The notes under the pieces: generated by a model | What the model was told of the DNA's origin: nothing | Database searches by the model: none | The model's input: only the letters and a program-made list of their open reading frames with translations | NCBI GenBank assembly: GCA_016213825.1 | Contig: JACQZP010000024.1 | Span: forward strand, 1 to 64,000 | Source of the DNA: Acetobacterium woodii | GTDB lineage: Bacteria; Bacillota; Clostridia; Eubacteriales; Eubacteriaceae | Direction of reading: 5' to 3' | DNA length: 64,000 nucleotides | Program-made: the position numbers and the translations under genes | Part shown: positions 30,317 to 40,055 of the stretch, one piece after another | Layout: every line of letters begins with the position of its first letter | Numbering within the stretch: position 1 is the first letter of the stretch

Positions 30317-31117
30317 ATGGAAAATAAAACTTTACTCACAGTTGGCGAACTGGCCAAACAAATGGACGTAACAGTGCGAACTCTACAATATTATGATCAA
30401 CAAAATTTACTCAAACCCAGTCACAAAAGTGAAGGTGGACGACGACTTTATTCAAAAAAGGATATGGTCAAACTCCATCAGATTTTATCTTTAAAACACT
30501 TGGGGTTTTCGCTGGAAGAAATTAAAACTAAATTATTTGCGCTGGAGACCCCAAAAGAAGTCTGCCAAATACTTCTGGAACAACGCACAGTGATTGAAAA
30601 CCAGATTCAAGATCTGCAAAATTCTCTAGCGGCCATCGATGCCCTTCGAGACGAGGTTATTGCCATTGATAAAGTGGACTTTTCAAAATATGCGGATATT
30701 ATTTATCTGCTAAAAAATCAGGACAAAAATTATTGGGTATTAAAAAACTTCAGCCCACGTCTTGAGGATCATGTCCGCGAGCGCTTTGGCAATGCTCCTG
30801 CAAATCAAACCAATAATCTTTATGATCTCTATCTCTCTATTTTGGATGAAGCTGTTGTTTTATATCAACAAAATAGATCACCCGAATCGGAGCAGAGTTT
30901 GGCTCTGGCTAAGAAGTGGTGGCAATTGATTCAAGATTTTACTGGTGGCGATATGACCTTGCTTCCCGATCTGATGGCTTTTAATGAATCCCGGGATAGT
31001 GGCTGGGATTCTGAAATATCGCAAAAACAAAATCTGGTTAATGATTATATTGGCATGATCCTATCCGTTTATTTTGAAAAAACCGGACTGTCTTTTCCAG
31101 TCCCAGAGGAGGTATAG
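30317..31117 (+). CDS. MerR-family transcriptional regulator
   Basis: A 266-residue regulator. The N-terminal winged helix (LTVGELAKQMDVTVRTLQYYDQ, residues 8-29, and GGRRLYSKKDM wing, 41-51) is followed by the coiled-coil dimer helix to about residue 120 and a 140-residue helical effector domain of the size seen in TipA-like drug sensors. A CAGGAGGTAAGCCT Shine-Dalgarno precedes the ATG. It starts an operon with an ABC ATPase and permease, probably activated by this protein through the MerR-type promoter upstream. Effector unknown. Confidence 0.88.
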   Translation: MENKTLLTVGELAKQMDVTVRTLQYYDQQNLLKPSHKSEGGRRLYSKKDMVKLHQILSLKHLGFSLEEIKTKLFALETPKEVCQILLEQRTVIENQIQDLQNSLAAIDALRDEVIAIDKVDFSKYADIIYLLKNQDKNYWVLKNFSPRLEDHVRERFGNAPANQTNNLYDLYLSILDEAVVLYQQNRSPESEQSLALAKKWWQLIQDFTGGDMTLLPDLMAFNESRDSGWDSEISQKQNLVNDYIGMILSVYFEKTGLSFPVPEEV

Positions 31118-31123
31118 AACGAT

Positions 31124-31993
31124 ATGATGAAAAATATTATTGAAATTAATGGATTAACCAAATCCTATGGCGACAAAACCGTTTTAAACGGATTGGATTT
31201 CGTCGTGGAAAAAGGCGAAACGTTTGCCCTGCTTGGCATAAACGGCGCAGGCAAGACAACAACCCTGGAATGCCTGGAAGGACTGCGTTCCTATGATGAT
31301 GGGACGATCACAATTAATGGGAAAATGGGTATCCAACTCCAATCGTCTACCCTTCCCGAAAACATAAGACCCTGGGAAGCCATTAACCTTTTTTCCAAAT
31401 GGAATTCTGACAAGACTAGCCCGTCATCCTGGAAAGCCCTTGGTTTGGATGCTTTTGAAAAAAAACAATATCGCGAATTATCAACCGGACAAAAAAGACG
31501 ACTCCATCTGGCCATTGCGCTAATCGGCAACCCCGATATCATCGTTCTGGATGAGCCCACCGCTGGACTGGACGTTGAAGGCCGAGTTGAGCTTCATGAG
31601 ATTATCCGTGAACTGAAACAGCAGGGTAAGACAATCCTCATGTCCAGTCATGATATGACTGAAGTTGAGATGCTCTGTGATCGCGTTGCAATTCTTAAAG
31701 AAGGAAACATCGAATTCATCGGTCACTTATCCGAACTGACACAAAATGAACATACCTCGGTTCAGATAACAATCAAATCGCAAAAACCGCTGTCACAAAA
31801 TAATTTTAAAAATTGTTGTTGTCTTGAGATTGGTCAAGAACAAGCCCGCTTTGAAACTGCGAACCTCAATACCGGGTTGATGGAAATTATTGGTGCTTAT
31901 AATGAAGAAGCGGTTACGATTCTGGATCTGATTATTCACAAAAACACATTGGAGGAACGATTTATGGAAATTGCCCGGGAGGAAAGAATATGA
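31124..31993 (+). CDS. ABC exporter ATP-binding protein
   Basis: A 289-residue ATPase of a drug/lipid-type exporter. Walker A GINGAGKTT (about residues 38-46), a shortened region before the signature, LSTGQKRRLHLAIAL, Walker B IIVLDEPTAGLD and H-loop SSHDMTEVE are present. The C-terminal 70 residues resemble the DUF4162-type tail common in such ATPases. It starts 6 bp after merR and overlaps the permease by 4 bp, so the three are translationally linked. Confidence 0.9.
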   Translation: MMKNIIEINGLTKSYGDKTVLNGLDFVVEKGETFALLGINGAGKTTTLECLEGLRSYDDGTITINGKMGIQLQSSTLPENIRPWEAINLFSKWNSDKTSPSSWKALGLDAFEKKQYRELSTGQKRRLHLAIALIGNPDIIVLDEPTAGLDVEGRVELHEIIRELKQQGKTILMSSHDMTEVEMLCDRVAILKEGNIEFIGHLSELTQNEHTSVQITIKSQKPLSQNNFKNCCCLEIGQEQARFETANLNTGLMEIIGAYNEEAVTILDLIIHKNTLEERFMEIAREERI

Positions 31994-32706
31994 AAGCTTT
32001 TATCTATCAATTCAGGTTACAATGGGTTTTGGATCTGAGAAATCGAGGGGTTCTTTTAACTTATTATATCATCCCTTTGGTTTTCTTTGCTTTTATGGGA
32101 GGTATCTTCACAACAATTAACCCCCTCGCCAAGGAAACAATTATTCCCTCGATGATTGTTTTCGGTGTGACCATGGGTGCCGTATTAGGTACCCCAACCC
32201 AAATTGTGGGACTTTATGGCAGTGAGATCAAAAAATCTTACCTGGCTGGTGACATTCCACTTTGGACCGGCGTTATGATCTTTTGTTTGTCGGCGCTTGG
32301 CCATTTATTTTTAATGTCGATGATCATTCTAATGGTTGCACCCCTAATTTTTAACGCGACTCTCCCCACTCATTTGCCCAGTTTTATGCTCAGTCTGATT
32401 CTTTTTATTCTGGCTACCCTGGGGGTCGGTTCGGCCTTAGGGCTATTTGTCAAAAACAGTACCCGATTAACCATGATCTCCCAGCTTGTTTTTCTGCCTT
32501 CCGTTATGTTGACCGGGATCATGTTTCCCGTCACAATGCTGCCCAACGCACTTGCTCAGATCGGAAAAATTCTACCTGCGACCTGGGGCTTTTATAACCT
32601 ATGTTTAAATACACCGACATTTCAAAGTATTCTTCCTTTGTTAATCATTATTGGCGTCACCAGTCTCATTATTATCGATCAGTTAAGGCGGTCAGAAATT
32701 AATTAA
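31990..32706 (+). CDS. ABC-2 type exporter permease
   Basis: A 238-residue membrane protein with six hydrophobic segments, of the ABC-2 permease type (a FLPSVMLTGIMFPVTMLP loop is visible before the last helices). It overlaps the ATPase stop codon by ATGA. With the ATPase it probably exports a drug or peptide sensed by the MerR protein. Substrate unknown. Confidence 0.85.
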   Translation: MKAFIYQFRLQWVLDLRNRGVLLTYYIIPLVFFAFMGGIFTTINPLAKETIIPSMIVFGVTMGAVLGTPTQIVGLYGSEIKKSYLAGDIPLWTGVMIFCLSALGHLFLMSMIILMVAPLIFNATLPTHLPSFMLSLILFILATLGVGSALGLFVKNSTRLTMISQLVFLPSVMLTGIMFPVTMLPNALAQIGKILPATWGFYNLCLNTPTFQSILPLLIIIGVTSLIIIDQLRRSEIN

Positions 32707-32713
32707 TTTGCAT

Positions 32714-32748
32714 AAAAAGGTATGGCATTTGATGTGCCATACCTTTTT
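32714..32748 (+). terminator. Terminator after the MerR/ABC operon
   Basis: Perfect 14-bp stem AAAAAGGTATGGCA / TGCCATACCTTTTT with a 7-base loop. The GC part of the stem (AGGTATGGC) recurs in the terminator after larA. Confidence 0.92.
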
Positions 32749-32799
32749 ACTACCCTATTCGATTAAACGAAACCTCCCCATGTATCCCCCTTTTTGCGA

Positions 32800-34185
32800 T
32801 TAGTCAAAATAGATGCTACCACCAATAAATTCACGCAAGATTGAATTAAAAGGGACTTTCTCCGTATTCATTGGCTCACAGAAGGATAGAATATTAAGCA
32901 AACGGTCCCTGGTTTTTGCATAGGGGCTGTGGTCCTCGATTTTAGTTAAGGATGCTTCGGCAAACGTTCGCATAGCATTTAATTCGTAAAGCAGGCTCGA
33001 ATTGAACATCACATCCGATTCTTCCTGAAATTTAAATACATTTTGATACTCACCGCGCCGGACATTTTCCCACTGATCCAAGGTATCCTCGGGATGGGTC
33101 CCGCGGAATTGGTCGCCTCTGACGATGCGTCTAATCAGCCGCACTTCTGAACTTGGCACACGGTTTTCCAAGTTGAAATTCAATTGAAAAAGCGAGCTAA
33201 GGTAGACTTTAAAGAGCATGTTTCGGTTGATCCCTAAAAACAATACCGGATTCAATGCATGGATCCCTTCAACCACCAGAATTTCATCATGGCCAACTTT
33301 CAGTCGCCTTGTTTGGGTGGAACGATGGCCAGTTTTAAAATCAAAGATCGGTGTTTCAATCGTTTTTCCATCAATCAGTTCTTTAAGTTGCTGCTGTAAA
33401 TAGGGGAGATCCAACGCTTCCAGACAGTCGAAATCTGGCTTTCCGTCCTCAGTAAGGGGCGTTTCTTCCCGATTTACAAAATAATCATCCATCGAAAGCG
33501 TAACCGGCTTTAATCCGTTCACACTCAACTGGGTTGATAATCGTTGTGCAAAGGTCGTCTTCCCCGAGGAAGATGGTCCGGAAATCAGCAAGACCCGCAG
33601 GGCCCGCTGCTGCTGCAAAATCATCACGGCAATATCGGATATCTCCTTTTCATGCAGGGCTTCAGCCATCCCCAGCAGCTTCAGGCTGGCGCTGCTGACG
33701 ACAAAGTCGTTCACATCATTAAGCAACTCGATATTAATATTTTTAAGCCATTGCTGGGTCTTATTATACATGGCCGAGAGTTTATCTGGCGGAATTAACG
33801 AAATGTTGCAATCACGGTCAATGTCGCCAAAATCGACAATAAAACCGTCGGCATAAGGAATAACACAAAAAGGATCCATATTTTTAACGTTTGTTTCGCA
33901 GGGATAAATCATTTTTACAACATAGCCCTCTACCTGATAAAAGTAGTAGCCGCCCTGATGCTTCAAAAAGTTAATCTCCGGATTGCTCAAAATCCATTCT
34001 TTTAGTTTCTTTTCAATCTGATAGACTTCTCTGATTGAAATTGCGGAATCGGCAAACCGACAAAACACGCCTTCCATAATTGAATAAGCGGTTTTAAGCG
34101 ATTCTTGAGGAAAAAGCTGCCGAATGACAATGATCAATCCAAGTTTACACGTTTGCCGGCTTTTAATCAGATGCGTTTCTCGCAT
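32800..34185 (-). CDS. Uridine kinase-like nucleoside kinase
   Basis: A 461-residue protein whose C-terminal half is a phosphoribulokinase/uridine kinase domain: P-loop GPSSSGKTT (about residue 200), MDDYFVNREETP, and VVEGIHALNP. The N-terminal ~190 residues are the variable domain found in long clostridial members of this family. No full TGS or threonyl-tRNA-synthetase-like domain is evident. The second ATG (34185) is preferred because AGAAGG lies 7 bases upstream; the ATG at 34191 is too close. Substrate is likely uridine/cytidine but not proven. Monocistronic. Confidence 0.82.
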   Translation of the reverse strand: MRETHLIKSRQTCKLGLIIVIRQLFPQESLKTAYSIMEGVFCRFADSAISIREVYQIEKKLKEWILSNPEINFLKHQGGYYFYQVEGYVVKMIYPCETNVKNMDPFCVIPYADGFIVDFGDIDRDCNISLIPPDKLSAMYNKTQQWLKNINIELLNDVNDFVVSSASLKLLGMAEALHEKEISDIAVMILQQQRALRVLLISGPSSSGKTTFAQRLSTQLSVNGLKPVTLSMDDYFVNREETPLTEDGKPDFDCLEALDLPYLQQQLKELIDGKTIETPIFDFKTGHRSTQTRRLKVGHDEILVVEGIHALNPVLFLGINRNMLFKVYLSSLFQLNFNLENRVPSSEVRLIRRIVRGDQFRGTHPEDTLDQWENVRRGEYQNVFKFQEESDVMFNSSLLYELNAMRTFAEASLTKIEDHSPYAKTRDRLLNILSFCEPMNTEKVPFNSILREFIGGSIYFD

Positions 34186-34271
34186 AGCCATACCTTCTTT
34201 CGATGTAATTTATTTAAATAATTATTTCGGATCTTAGTTTTTGACACTGGTTTGATTGTTTGTTCGCTTGT

Positions 34272-34829
34272 TCATATCCTCGCTAAGGCGTATTTACCGA
34301 TTTCGTGGTCAAGCAACTTCATAATTGTCAACTCATCGATCGCATCAGTCAGGGCGTTGTGCAACTCGCAGTATTCCAACTCCTCACTTAACATCCGGTA
34401 GATGCGCTCCACACCGTAGCCGCGCTTCAGTCTACCAGTGCCGCAGCATTCGGCGCAAGGAGGAATGCAGGGATTGTGCTGTCGATAGGCCGCAACCTTC
34501 ATAATATCATACCAGGACAAATGTCGTAATTCTGGCAGATGCCGGAAGTCAAACGCGGCGTTGTAAGCAAATATCGCCGTGGCTCCATGATCTGAAAGAA
34601 AATGTTGTAACGCGGCCATTACCTTATCCCGTGAACACTCAAGGTCCGGCTTGATGCCGTTAACATATAGAGCGTGTGTATACATCCCGCCATGATCCTT
34701 AAACGGCGTGAGGATATAATAGCGTTTGTCAACCAACTCGAAGGTTTCCGAATCGGCGATAGCAATCCCAATCGACATCACCGCATCATCCCAGGTGGTT
34801 TCTGTGTCAATTACGGCAAATTTATTCAT
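34272..34829 (-). CDS. DEDDh-family 3'-5' exonuclease
   Basis: A 185-residue exonuclease-fold protein. ExoI is AVIDTETT (residues 5-12), ExoII is AYNAAFDFRHL (about 93-103) and ExoIII is HNALTDAIDE (about 157-166), giving the D-E-D-H-D metal and catalytic set of the DnaQ superfamily. A cysteine pair CIPPCAECCGTG lies between ExoII and ExoIII and may bind zinc. It stands alone, so its role (repair, RNA turnover) is not indicated by context. Confidence 0.82.
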   Translation of the reverse strand: MNKFAVIDTETTWDDAVMSIGIAIADSETFELVDKRYYILTPFKDHGGMYTHALYVNGIKPDLECSRDKVMAALQHFLSDHGATAIFAYNAAFDFRHLPELRHLSWYDIMKVAAYRQHNPCIPPCAECCGTGRLKRGYGVERIYRMLSEELEYCELHNALTDAIDELTIMKLLDHEIGKYALARI

Positions 34830-35050
34830 TGTTTTCTCCTTTTTTTTATTAGGTGCTGCGTCTTACCTCACATTGGTCATCGTCATTATCACCTACTACA
34901 ACCAGTCCGTTTGATTTTAGACCAACCGTATGTCGACATCCTGCCGCTATTTGGGGGAATTGTGATTCGTTTGATAGCACTATTATTTTTCATTACAAAC
35001 ACTGCTTTCAACATTATTTCACAATCATTAACCTCAAAATTCTGTCTTGC
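34830..35050. other. Gap without recognised features
   Basis: About 220 A/T-rich bases between DUF3810 and the exonuclease gene. The Shine-Dalgarno of the exonuclease gene is here; I see no hairpin, repeat or gene. Confidence 0.4.
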
Positions 35051-36154
35051 CTAATTTTTTTCACTCAAACTTAGGGATGTTTTCAACAATTTATGGCGCT
35101 GCTCCGCCAACAACAGCGTTACCATTTTATTATAGCTATTCACACCATCTGTCTGGTTATTCGCCTTCAGATAGACATCATTGACACGCGTTGAAACATT
35201 TGCAATAACGCCTTGATACTTGTTCCAATACTGCTCACTCTGCATCCGGTCATGCTGGACCTGCTGTGACAGACTGGACTTTATCTCCAATGCCTTATCC
35301 GGATCAACTTTCTGCAGTGCTGATATGGAATAATCAAACGCCAGAAAAAGTCCGCTATAACGCAACATTGGTTCATCCTGCTGCGTGCATGCCAGATAGG
35401 ATATAAAACCCGCCTCATCCTCTTGCATAAAACCGCACTGATGCGCCAGTTCATGGGTCATTGCGACAGGTATCATGAAATTTGGCATGTCAACATTGAT
35501 ATTCGATTCCAAAGTAAAAGGGAAAAAAATACCTTCGATACCTGCCCAAGACATCAGTTTTGACATCACCACTGGTTTTGGTGTGGAATATAAAGACCGC
35601 TCCAAAACAGGATACTGCTTTGACAACATTTGCAGCGACAGCACTGCGTGTTGTGCATAATAATCAAAATCATCTGGAGCTTGAACTAAAAGGTCCGTAT
35701 CTTCTCCCAGTTCAGCTCTTACCAGTCCCATGTCATCGGCAAGTGACTGACACAATTCCGCCAGTTCATCCACACTGTATTTTTCCTCATGATATTCGGT
35801 ATATGATAAGAAAGAATCCCGATGATAGTTTAATCCACCCAAAACAGTAAAACAAAAATATGTCATACTAACCATCGCGACAATGCCTATCACACCTTGA
35901 TAAACTTCCATCCGACGGGTCCCTTTACTGATGATCACCTTATGAACATAATAAACAATATATAACAGCAAAAACAATAAAGCCAATACCACCAGCCATT
36001 CACCAACAGAAATTTTTACCAGTGAAGGTAAAAATCCCACGGCATTCGATAACACTGGGTATACTGACCGACTGTATTGTTCCGCCCAATCCGGATGACT
36101 CTGTGCATATTTATTAAGTATATATGCCACAATTCCAGGTATGATGAATAGCAA
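35051..36154 (-). CDS. DUF3810 membrane protein with HELAH motif
   Basis: A 367-residue protein with three N-terminal hydrophobic segments and a soluble part carrying HELAHQCGFMQEDEA, a metal-binding motif like that of zinc peptidases. The family is DUF3810. The TTG at 36154 has no Shine-Dalgarno. The frame is open further up to an ATT at 36178 that has AAGGAGAG six bases upstream and would add IKKLLSKR, a typical charged n-region, so an ATT start is possible. Peptidase activity is inference. Confidence 0.78.
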   Translation of the reverse strand: MLFIIPGIVAYILNKYAQSHPDWAEQYSRSVYPVLSNAVGFLPSLVKISVGEWLVVLALLFLLLYIVYYVHKVIISKGTRRMEVYQGVIGIVAMVSMTYFCFTVLGGLNYHRDSFLSYTEYHEEKYSVDELAELCQSLADDMGLVRAELGEDTDLLVQAPDDFDYYAQHAVLSLQMLSKQYPVLERSLYSTPKPVVMSKLMSWAGIEGIFFPFTLESNINVDMPNFMIPVAMTHELAHQCGFMQEDEAGFISYLACTQQDEPMLRYSGLFLAFDYSISALQKVDPDKALEIKSSLSQQVQHDRMQSEQYWNKYQGVIANVSTRVNDVYLKANNQTDGVNSYNKMVTLLLAEQRHKLLKTSLSLSEKN

Positions 36155-36386
36155 TCGCTTAGATAATAACTTTTTAATAATGCTCTCCTTTCTGTTAAAC
36201 TACTCACCGATTAAATAGACTGATCATTTGGTCAGACGTTTGGTTCGTTCGACTAGTCGTTTTCGCACCTTTAATCAAGCGATCAATTCAGCAATCGCTT
36301 GGCGACGGACATGGTGATAACTTTTGCACAGGCGCCTTCGTTTTTCAGAGGTTTTACAGGTACCGTCGCTACACGTGTTCCCCCCA

Positions 36387-36665
36387 TTAACGATTAGCTT
36401 CGTAAAAAGATTTCAGTTCTTTTTTCAGATTGTCATCTAAATAATGCCAGCGAATTCCCTGAATTGCGCCCTCTAACCCGCACAGTCGATTATAGCAAGC
36501 CGATGAATCAATATCTCTGATCCTTAACCAGGCTTCCCGACTTCCTGTTGCTACCAGGTCTTCGGGCGTATTGATCCCAATTGCATTAAGCTGCTTTTTT
36601 AGTTCTTTGCCAATGTTTGGCAGGCTTGTCAGTTCAGCATTTTCAACCGGATTATTTTTATTCAT
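36387..36665 (-). CDS. TfoX C-terminal domain protein
   Basis: A 92-residue helix-hairpin-helix-like domain (LTSLPNIGKELKKQLNAIGI, then CYNRLCGLEGAIQGIRW) matching the C-terminal half of TfoX/Sxy competence regulators, present here as a free-standing protein. AAGGAG seven bases upstream fixes the ATG at 36665; the longer frame covers this site. Alone on its transcript, just downstream in map order from the hsd locus but with its own leader. Function unclear. Confidence 0.75.
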   Translation of the reverse strand: MNKNNPVENAELTSLPNIGKELKKQLNAIGINTPEDLVATGSREAWLRIRDIDSSACYNRLCGLEGAIQGIRWHYLDDNLKKELKSFYEANR

Positions 36666-36869
36666 TCTCATTCTCCTTTCAAATTGGGAATCACTAAAAA
36701 ACATAAATCATGCAGTTTTCGCCCCCAATTTCCTCCGTTCAATGATGCGGTTACTCTCACTAATAGGAATTCAAATCTAAAGAGACCATTATAAAGACTT
36801 GAAATGTCCGATATATCTCAACAAGTCAAGCTTATCGGCTAAGTGACAGGTCTCACTAACGCTCACACC

Positions 36870-38471
36870 CTAAACTTCCACCCCTAAAAGCTTAAGCTGA
36901 GCATTGATTTCTTCTTCCAGCGCCGCTATTTCGGCATTATCCTGAGCCAGCAACCGATTTACTTCATTGAGATCAATTGGTGCTTCTTCTTCGAAGGTAT
37001 CAACGTAGCGAGGAATATTCAAGTTAAAACCATTGGCCCGGATTTCTTCAATCGTGGCCAGATGGGCGTATTTCTCAATATCCTGACGGGTTTTGAAGGT
37101 TTCGATGATTTTGTCAATATGGTCATCACTCAGGTTATTCTGATTTTTACCTTTTTCGAAATCATTGCTGGCATCAATAAAGAGAATATCCTTAGTCTGG
37201 CGGTTTTTCTTAAAGACCAGAATCGTCGTCGGGATGCTGGTGCCATAGAATAAATTAGCCGGCAAACCGATTACAGTATCCAGGACATTCTTTTCAATCA
37301 GGGTTTGGCGGATTTTACCTTCAGCCGCCCCCCGGAACAATACCCCATGGGGTAAGACAATGGCCATCGTGCCGGTGCTGTTTAAGTGATAAAGACTGTG
37401 TAGGATAAAGGCAAAATCGGCTTTGGAGGCTGGGGCCAGTTTACCATATTCGCCAAAGCGGGGATCTTTTAGTTTACTTTCAGGATTATCCCATTTAGCC
37501 GAGTAAGGTGGATTAGCAACCACCGCATCAAAACTCCGGGGCTGATCAACACCCTTGGCATCCAGCCCATCGGGCCAGTCACTTTCTAATGTATCGGCAT
37601 TGTGCAGGGTCATGTTGTTAAAAGAAACCCCATGCATCATCAGGTTCATCCGGGCCAGATTGTAGGTGGTGGTGTTTAGTTCCTGACCGTAAAATTTAAT
37701 CGCCCCAGTGTGATCGCCGCCGGGTAATTCACTCCGGACGGTTAACAAGAGTGATCCCGATCCCATAGTCGGGTCATACAAAGTGAAGGCCGTATCGGAC
37801 ACCGTCACGCCAGCCGTCACCAGTTTCGCCAAAATCTGGCTGACCTGATGGGGGGTGTAGAATTCGCCCCCTTTTTTCCCGGCCGAGGCGGCAAACTGAC
37901 CGATTAAATATTCGTAGATTTCCCCCAGCACATCTTTACCGTCAGTGCCATGATAGTCAATCTCATCAACCAGCTTGACAATATTGTTCAGTGATTTGGC
38001 TCGGGCGGTGGTGGATGCCCCTAACCGGGAATCGCCGAGGTTAATATCATTGAAGACACCAGAAAAATCCTGGGTCGCTTCTTTATTCAACTCGGCATTG
38101 CGGTTGAAGTTGTCAAAAATCGTCTGATAATCGCTGGGGATCACCTGGCTGTTAGCAATTTTTTCGGTCAACGAGACCCAGGTGTCCGCCGGGGCAATGG
38201 CATAGCCCAGGCTGGCCGAGATATCATCGAGGTAATCCACCAGATCCTCCCCGCTGGCCTGTTCTTTATAGGCATCGTTAACAGTTTGCCCAGCTGCGAC
38301 ATCAATGACGTGATTGGAAACCAGATAGTCTTCCTGGTGTTCAGATAAATAATGGTAGAACATAAAGGCCAGAATGTAGTTTTTAAATTCGCCAGCGTCC
38401 ATATTGCCCCGAAGTTCGTTGGCCATGGCCCAAAGTTTGCTGGTGATGGATTGTAAATTATTGTTTGACAT
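36870..38471 (-). CDS. hsdM: Type I restriction-modification methyltransferase subunit
   Basis: A 533-residue N6-adenine methyltransferase of a type I system. The N-terminal HsdM helical domain is followed by the S-adenosylmethionine motif DPTMGSGSLLLT (about 234-245) and catalytic ANPPYSAKW (about 318-326). An AAAGGATC Shine-Dalgarno fits the ATG. It follows hsdS with a 24-bp gap on the same strand and is the last gene of the locus. With S it marks host DNA, and with S and R forms the restriction complex. Confidence 0.95.
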   Translation of the reverse strand: MSNNNLQSITSKLWAMANELRGNMDAGEFKNYILAFMFYHYLSEHQEDYLVSNHVIDVAAGQTVNDAYKEQASGEDLVDYLDDISASLGYAIAPADTWVSLTEKIANSQVIPSDYQTIFDNFNRNAELNKEATQDFSGVFNDINLGDSRLGASTTARAKSLNNIVKLVDEIDYHGTDGKDVLGEIYEYLIGQFAASAGKKGGEFYTPHQVSQILAKLVTAGVTVSDTAFTLYDPTMGSGSLLLTVRSELPGGDHTGAIKFYGQELNTTTYNLARMNLMMHGVSFNNMTLHNADTLESDWPDGLDAKGVDQPRSFDAVVANPPYSAKWDNPESKLKDPRFGEYGKLAPASKADFAFILHSLYHLNSTGTMAIVLPHGVLFRGAAEGKIRQTLIEKNVLDTVIGLPANLFYGTSIPTTILVFKKNRQTKDILFIDASNDFEKGKNQNNLSDDHIDKIIETFKTRQDIEKYAHLATIEEIRANGFNLNIPRYVDTFEEEAPIDLNEVNRLLAQDNAEIAALEEEINAQLKLLGVEV

Positions 38472-38495
38472 GGTGTGATCCTTTCGTTTTTCAGT

Positions 38496-39713
38496 TTAGA
38501 CAAACATTTGTTGCAATAAGGCTTTTTTGCGGTCTTGGAGGTGTTCCAGTTTGCGTTGGTGGAGGGTGATGAGGGTGTTAAATTTTTTAAAATAGTCACC
38601 AATAACCTTTTGTTCTTCATAACTCGGCACGTTGAATTTTAATGTTGAGAAGTCTGAAAAACTAATACTACGCCCATCACGAATACCATACGTAACTGTT
38701 TCAAGTCGTTTGATAAAGTTTTTACTTGTTAAAACTTCACGCCAAAACAATGGATAGTATTTTTCTTTCTTTTTGAAGTCCAAAACCGTGTATGCCGGTG
38801 AAGTTATCCCTTCAATGTTAGCGTAAGCAAATCCACCTTGAAATGAACGGAGATGAATAATGAATTGTCCGGGAACAACCCGTTTGTACGTATTCGTACT
38901 CTTTTCATCATATTTAATATCAATCCCAATTTCGTCACGTCTAACCATTCCATGTTCTTGAGACGCTGAAAGCACTGGTAATTCTATATGATTTTTATCT
39001 GTAACTGAATAAAAGATTTCTTCTGACTTACGCACTTCCCAAGCATCTGTAAATCCCGGGAAGCGTAGCTCTGGAAATAGCTCGCCATCTTTGGGGAACA
39101 TCTTTTGCAGCAGCCCTTTTTTCCGGGTTTGCAAATGGGTAAGCTTACACTGGTGGAGGGCGGTCAGGTGGTCGAATTTATTAAAGAATTTGCTAATTTT
39201 CAGCTGTTCTTCAATACTTGGATATTTCAAAAGCACTTCTTTTAAATCGGAATTATGCAAATGAACAATTGATTTTCCTTGTGCTCGTTTCATCATTTCT
39301 TTCTGTTGACTGCCATTTGAAATGTTCAAGGCTAAAAACGTTTGGTCAATTCCTGACTTAGGTCTAATAATATTTAAATCACCACCTAAGACAATTCCCT
39401 TTTTATCAACCACGGCTGCTCGTGCAATATCTCCCGCAGTTTCACCAGAGGCCGGTACAATTACTTCATTCCCCTCGCTTAATACAGCGCCGGAGTTATC
39501 ACTCACAAAGGTGTCAACTTCAGAAATAACCGTTTCATATTTTGTGTAGAGTCGTCCATATAAAATAATTGGCTTGCCAATTTCTACCAAATCACCTTTT
39601 GTGTAACCACTTCCTTTTGAGAATGTTGCCAGTTCCGAAAGCTTCAGCTCTTCCCACTCCCCACAAAACTCCGGGAACCGCAACTGCGGCACCTTCTTCC
39701 TTTTTTCACTCAT
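38496..39713 (-). CDS. hsdS: Type I specificity subunit, two target-recognition domains
   Basis: A 405-residue DNA-recognition subunit. Two target-recognition domains are each introduced by a RFPEF/RFPGF motif (near residues 10 and 215) and each closed by the coiled-coil spacer pattern QRKLEHLQDRKKALLQQMF / QCKLTHLQTRKKGLLQKMF. The two spacer helices are near-repeats, normal for HsdS and a hot spot for domain exchange. The second of two adjacent ATG codons (39713) has better spacing to GGGAG. The target sequence cannot be predicted. Confidence 0.92.
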   Translation of the reverse strand: MSEKRKKVPQLRFPEFCGEWEELKLSELATFSKGSGYTKGDLVEIGKPIILYGRLYTKYETVISEVDTFVSDNSGAVLSEGNEVIVPASGETAGDIARAAVVDKKGIVLGGDLNIIRPKSGIDQTFLALNISNGSQQKEMMKRAQGKSIVHLHNSDLKEVLLKYPSIEEQLKISKFFNKFDHLTALHQCKLTHLQTRKKGLLQKMFPKDGELFPELRFPGFTDAWEVRKSEEIFYSVTDKNHIELPVLSASQEHGMVRRDEIGIDIKYDEKSTNTYKRVVPGQFIIHLRSFQGGFAYANIEGITSPAYTVLDFKKKEKYYPLFWREVLTSKNFIKRLETVTYGIRDGRSISFSDFSTLKFNVPSYEEQKVIGDYFKKFNTLITLHQRKLEHLQDRKKALLQQMFV

Positions 39714-39716
39714 CAT

Positions 39717-40010
39717 TGCTCCCTGCCATTCTTTTGACTAATTTTGTGTTGCTTGCTTTTAAAAAGGCTGGCTACTTGTTCGTCTGTCAACTCATGCCAT
39801 ATCTGCACGCCTTCAGACGGAGCCATTCACCGACCGAGTATAAGTACCTGATGGCTTTCTTAAATGGCCATGATGTGATTCTCCACAATCTTTGGGTGCT
39901 CATTGCTGATTTTTTCAGGATACCTGCTTTCGTTTTTTTTACCAAACTGATTGAATGCGACCAGTTTAAACTTTTCAATATTCTATTACATCCCTTTATT
40001 TAATTGCATT
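39717..40010 (-). pseudogene. Decayed coding remnant inside the hsd locus
   Basis: Between hsdS and hsdR lie 500 bases without an intact gene. On the minus strand short in-frame pieces with protein-like composition can be read in different frames: one near 39930-40000 containing FNQFGKKNESRYPEKISNEH and one near 39717-39810 containing VQIWHELTDEQVASLF. They are separated by stops and frame changes. I do not recognise the parent family. The rest of the gap (40011-40213) is A/T-rich. Confidence 0.35.
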
Positions 40011-40030
40011 TTTCTGGATCGTTCAGCTCA

Positions 40031-40055
40031 AGTTATCCGAAAATTCTGGATAACT
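40031..40055. repeat. Inverted repeat in the hsdS-hsdR gap
   Basis: AGTTATCC and GGATAACT separated by 9 bases. No T-run follows; a hairpin in the hsd message or an old junction are both possible. Confidence 0.4.

Noticed and set aside
38496-39713. Phase-variable inversion of hsdS with the half-size S gene.
   Set aside because: Both are on the same strand and no recombinase gene or long inverted repeats between them were found.
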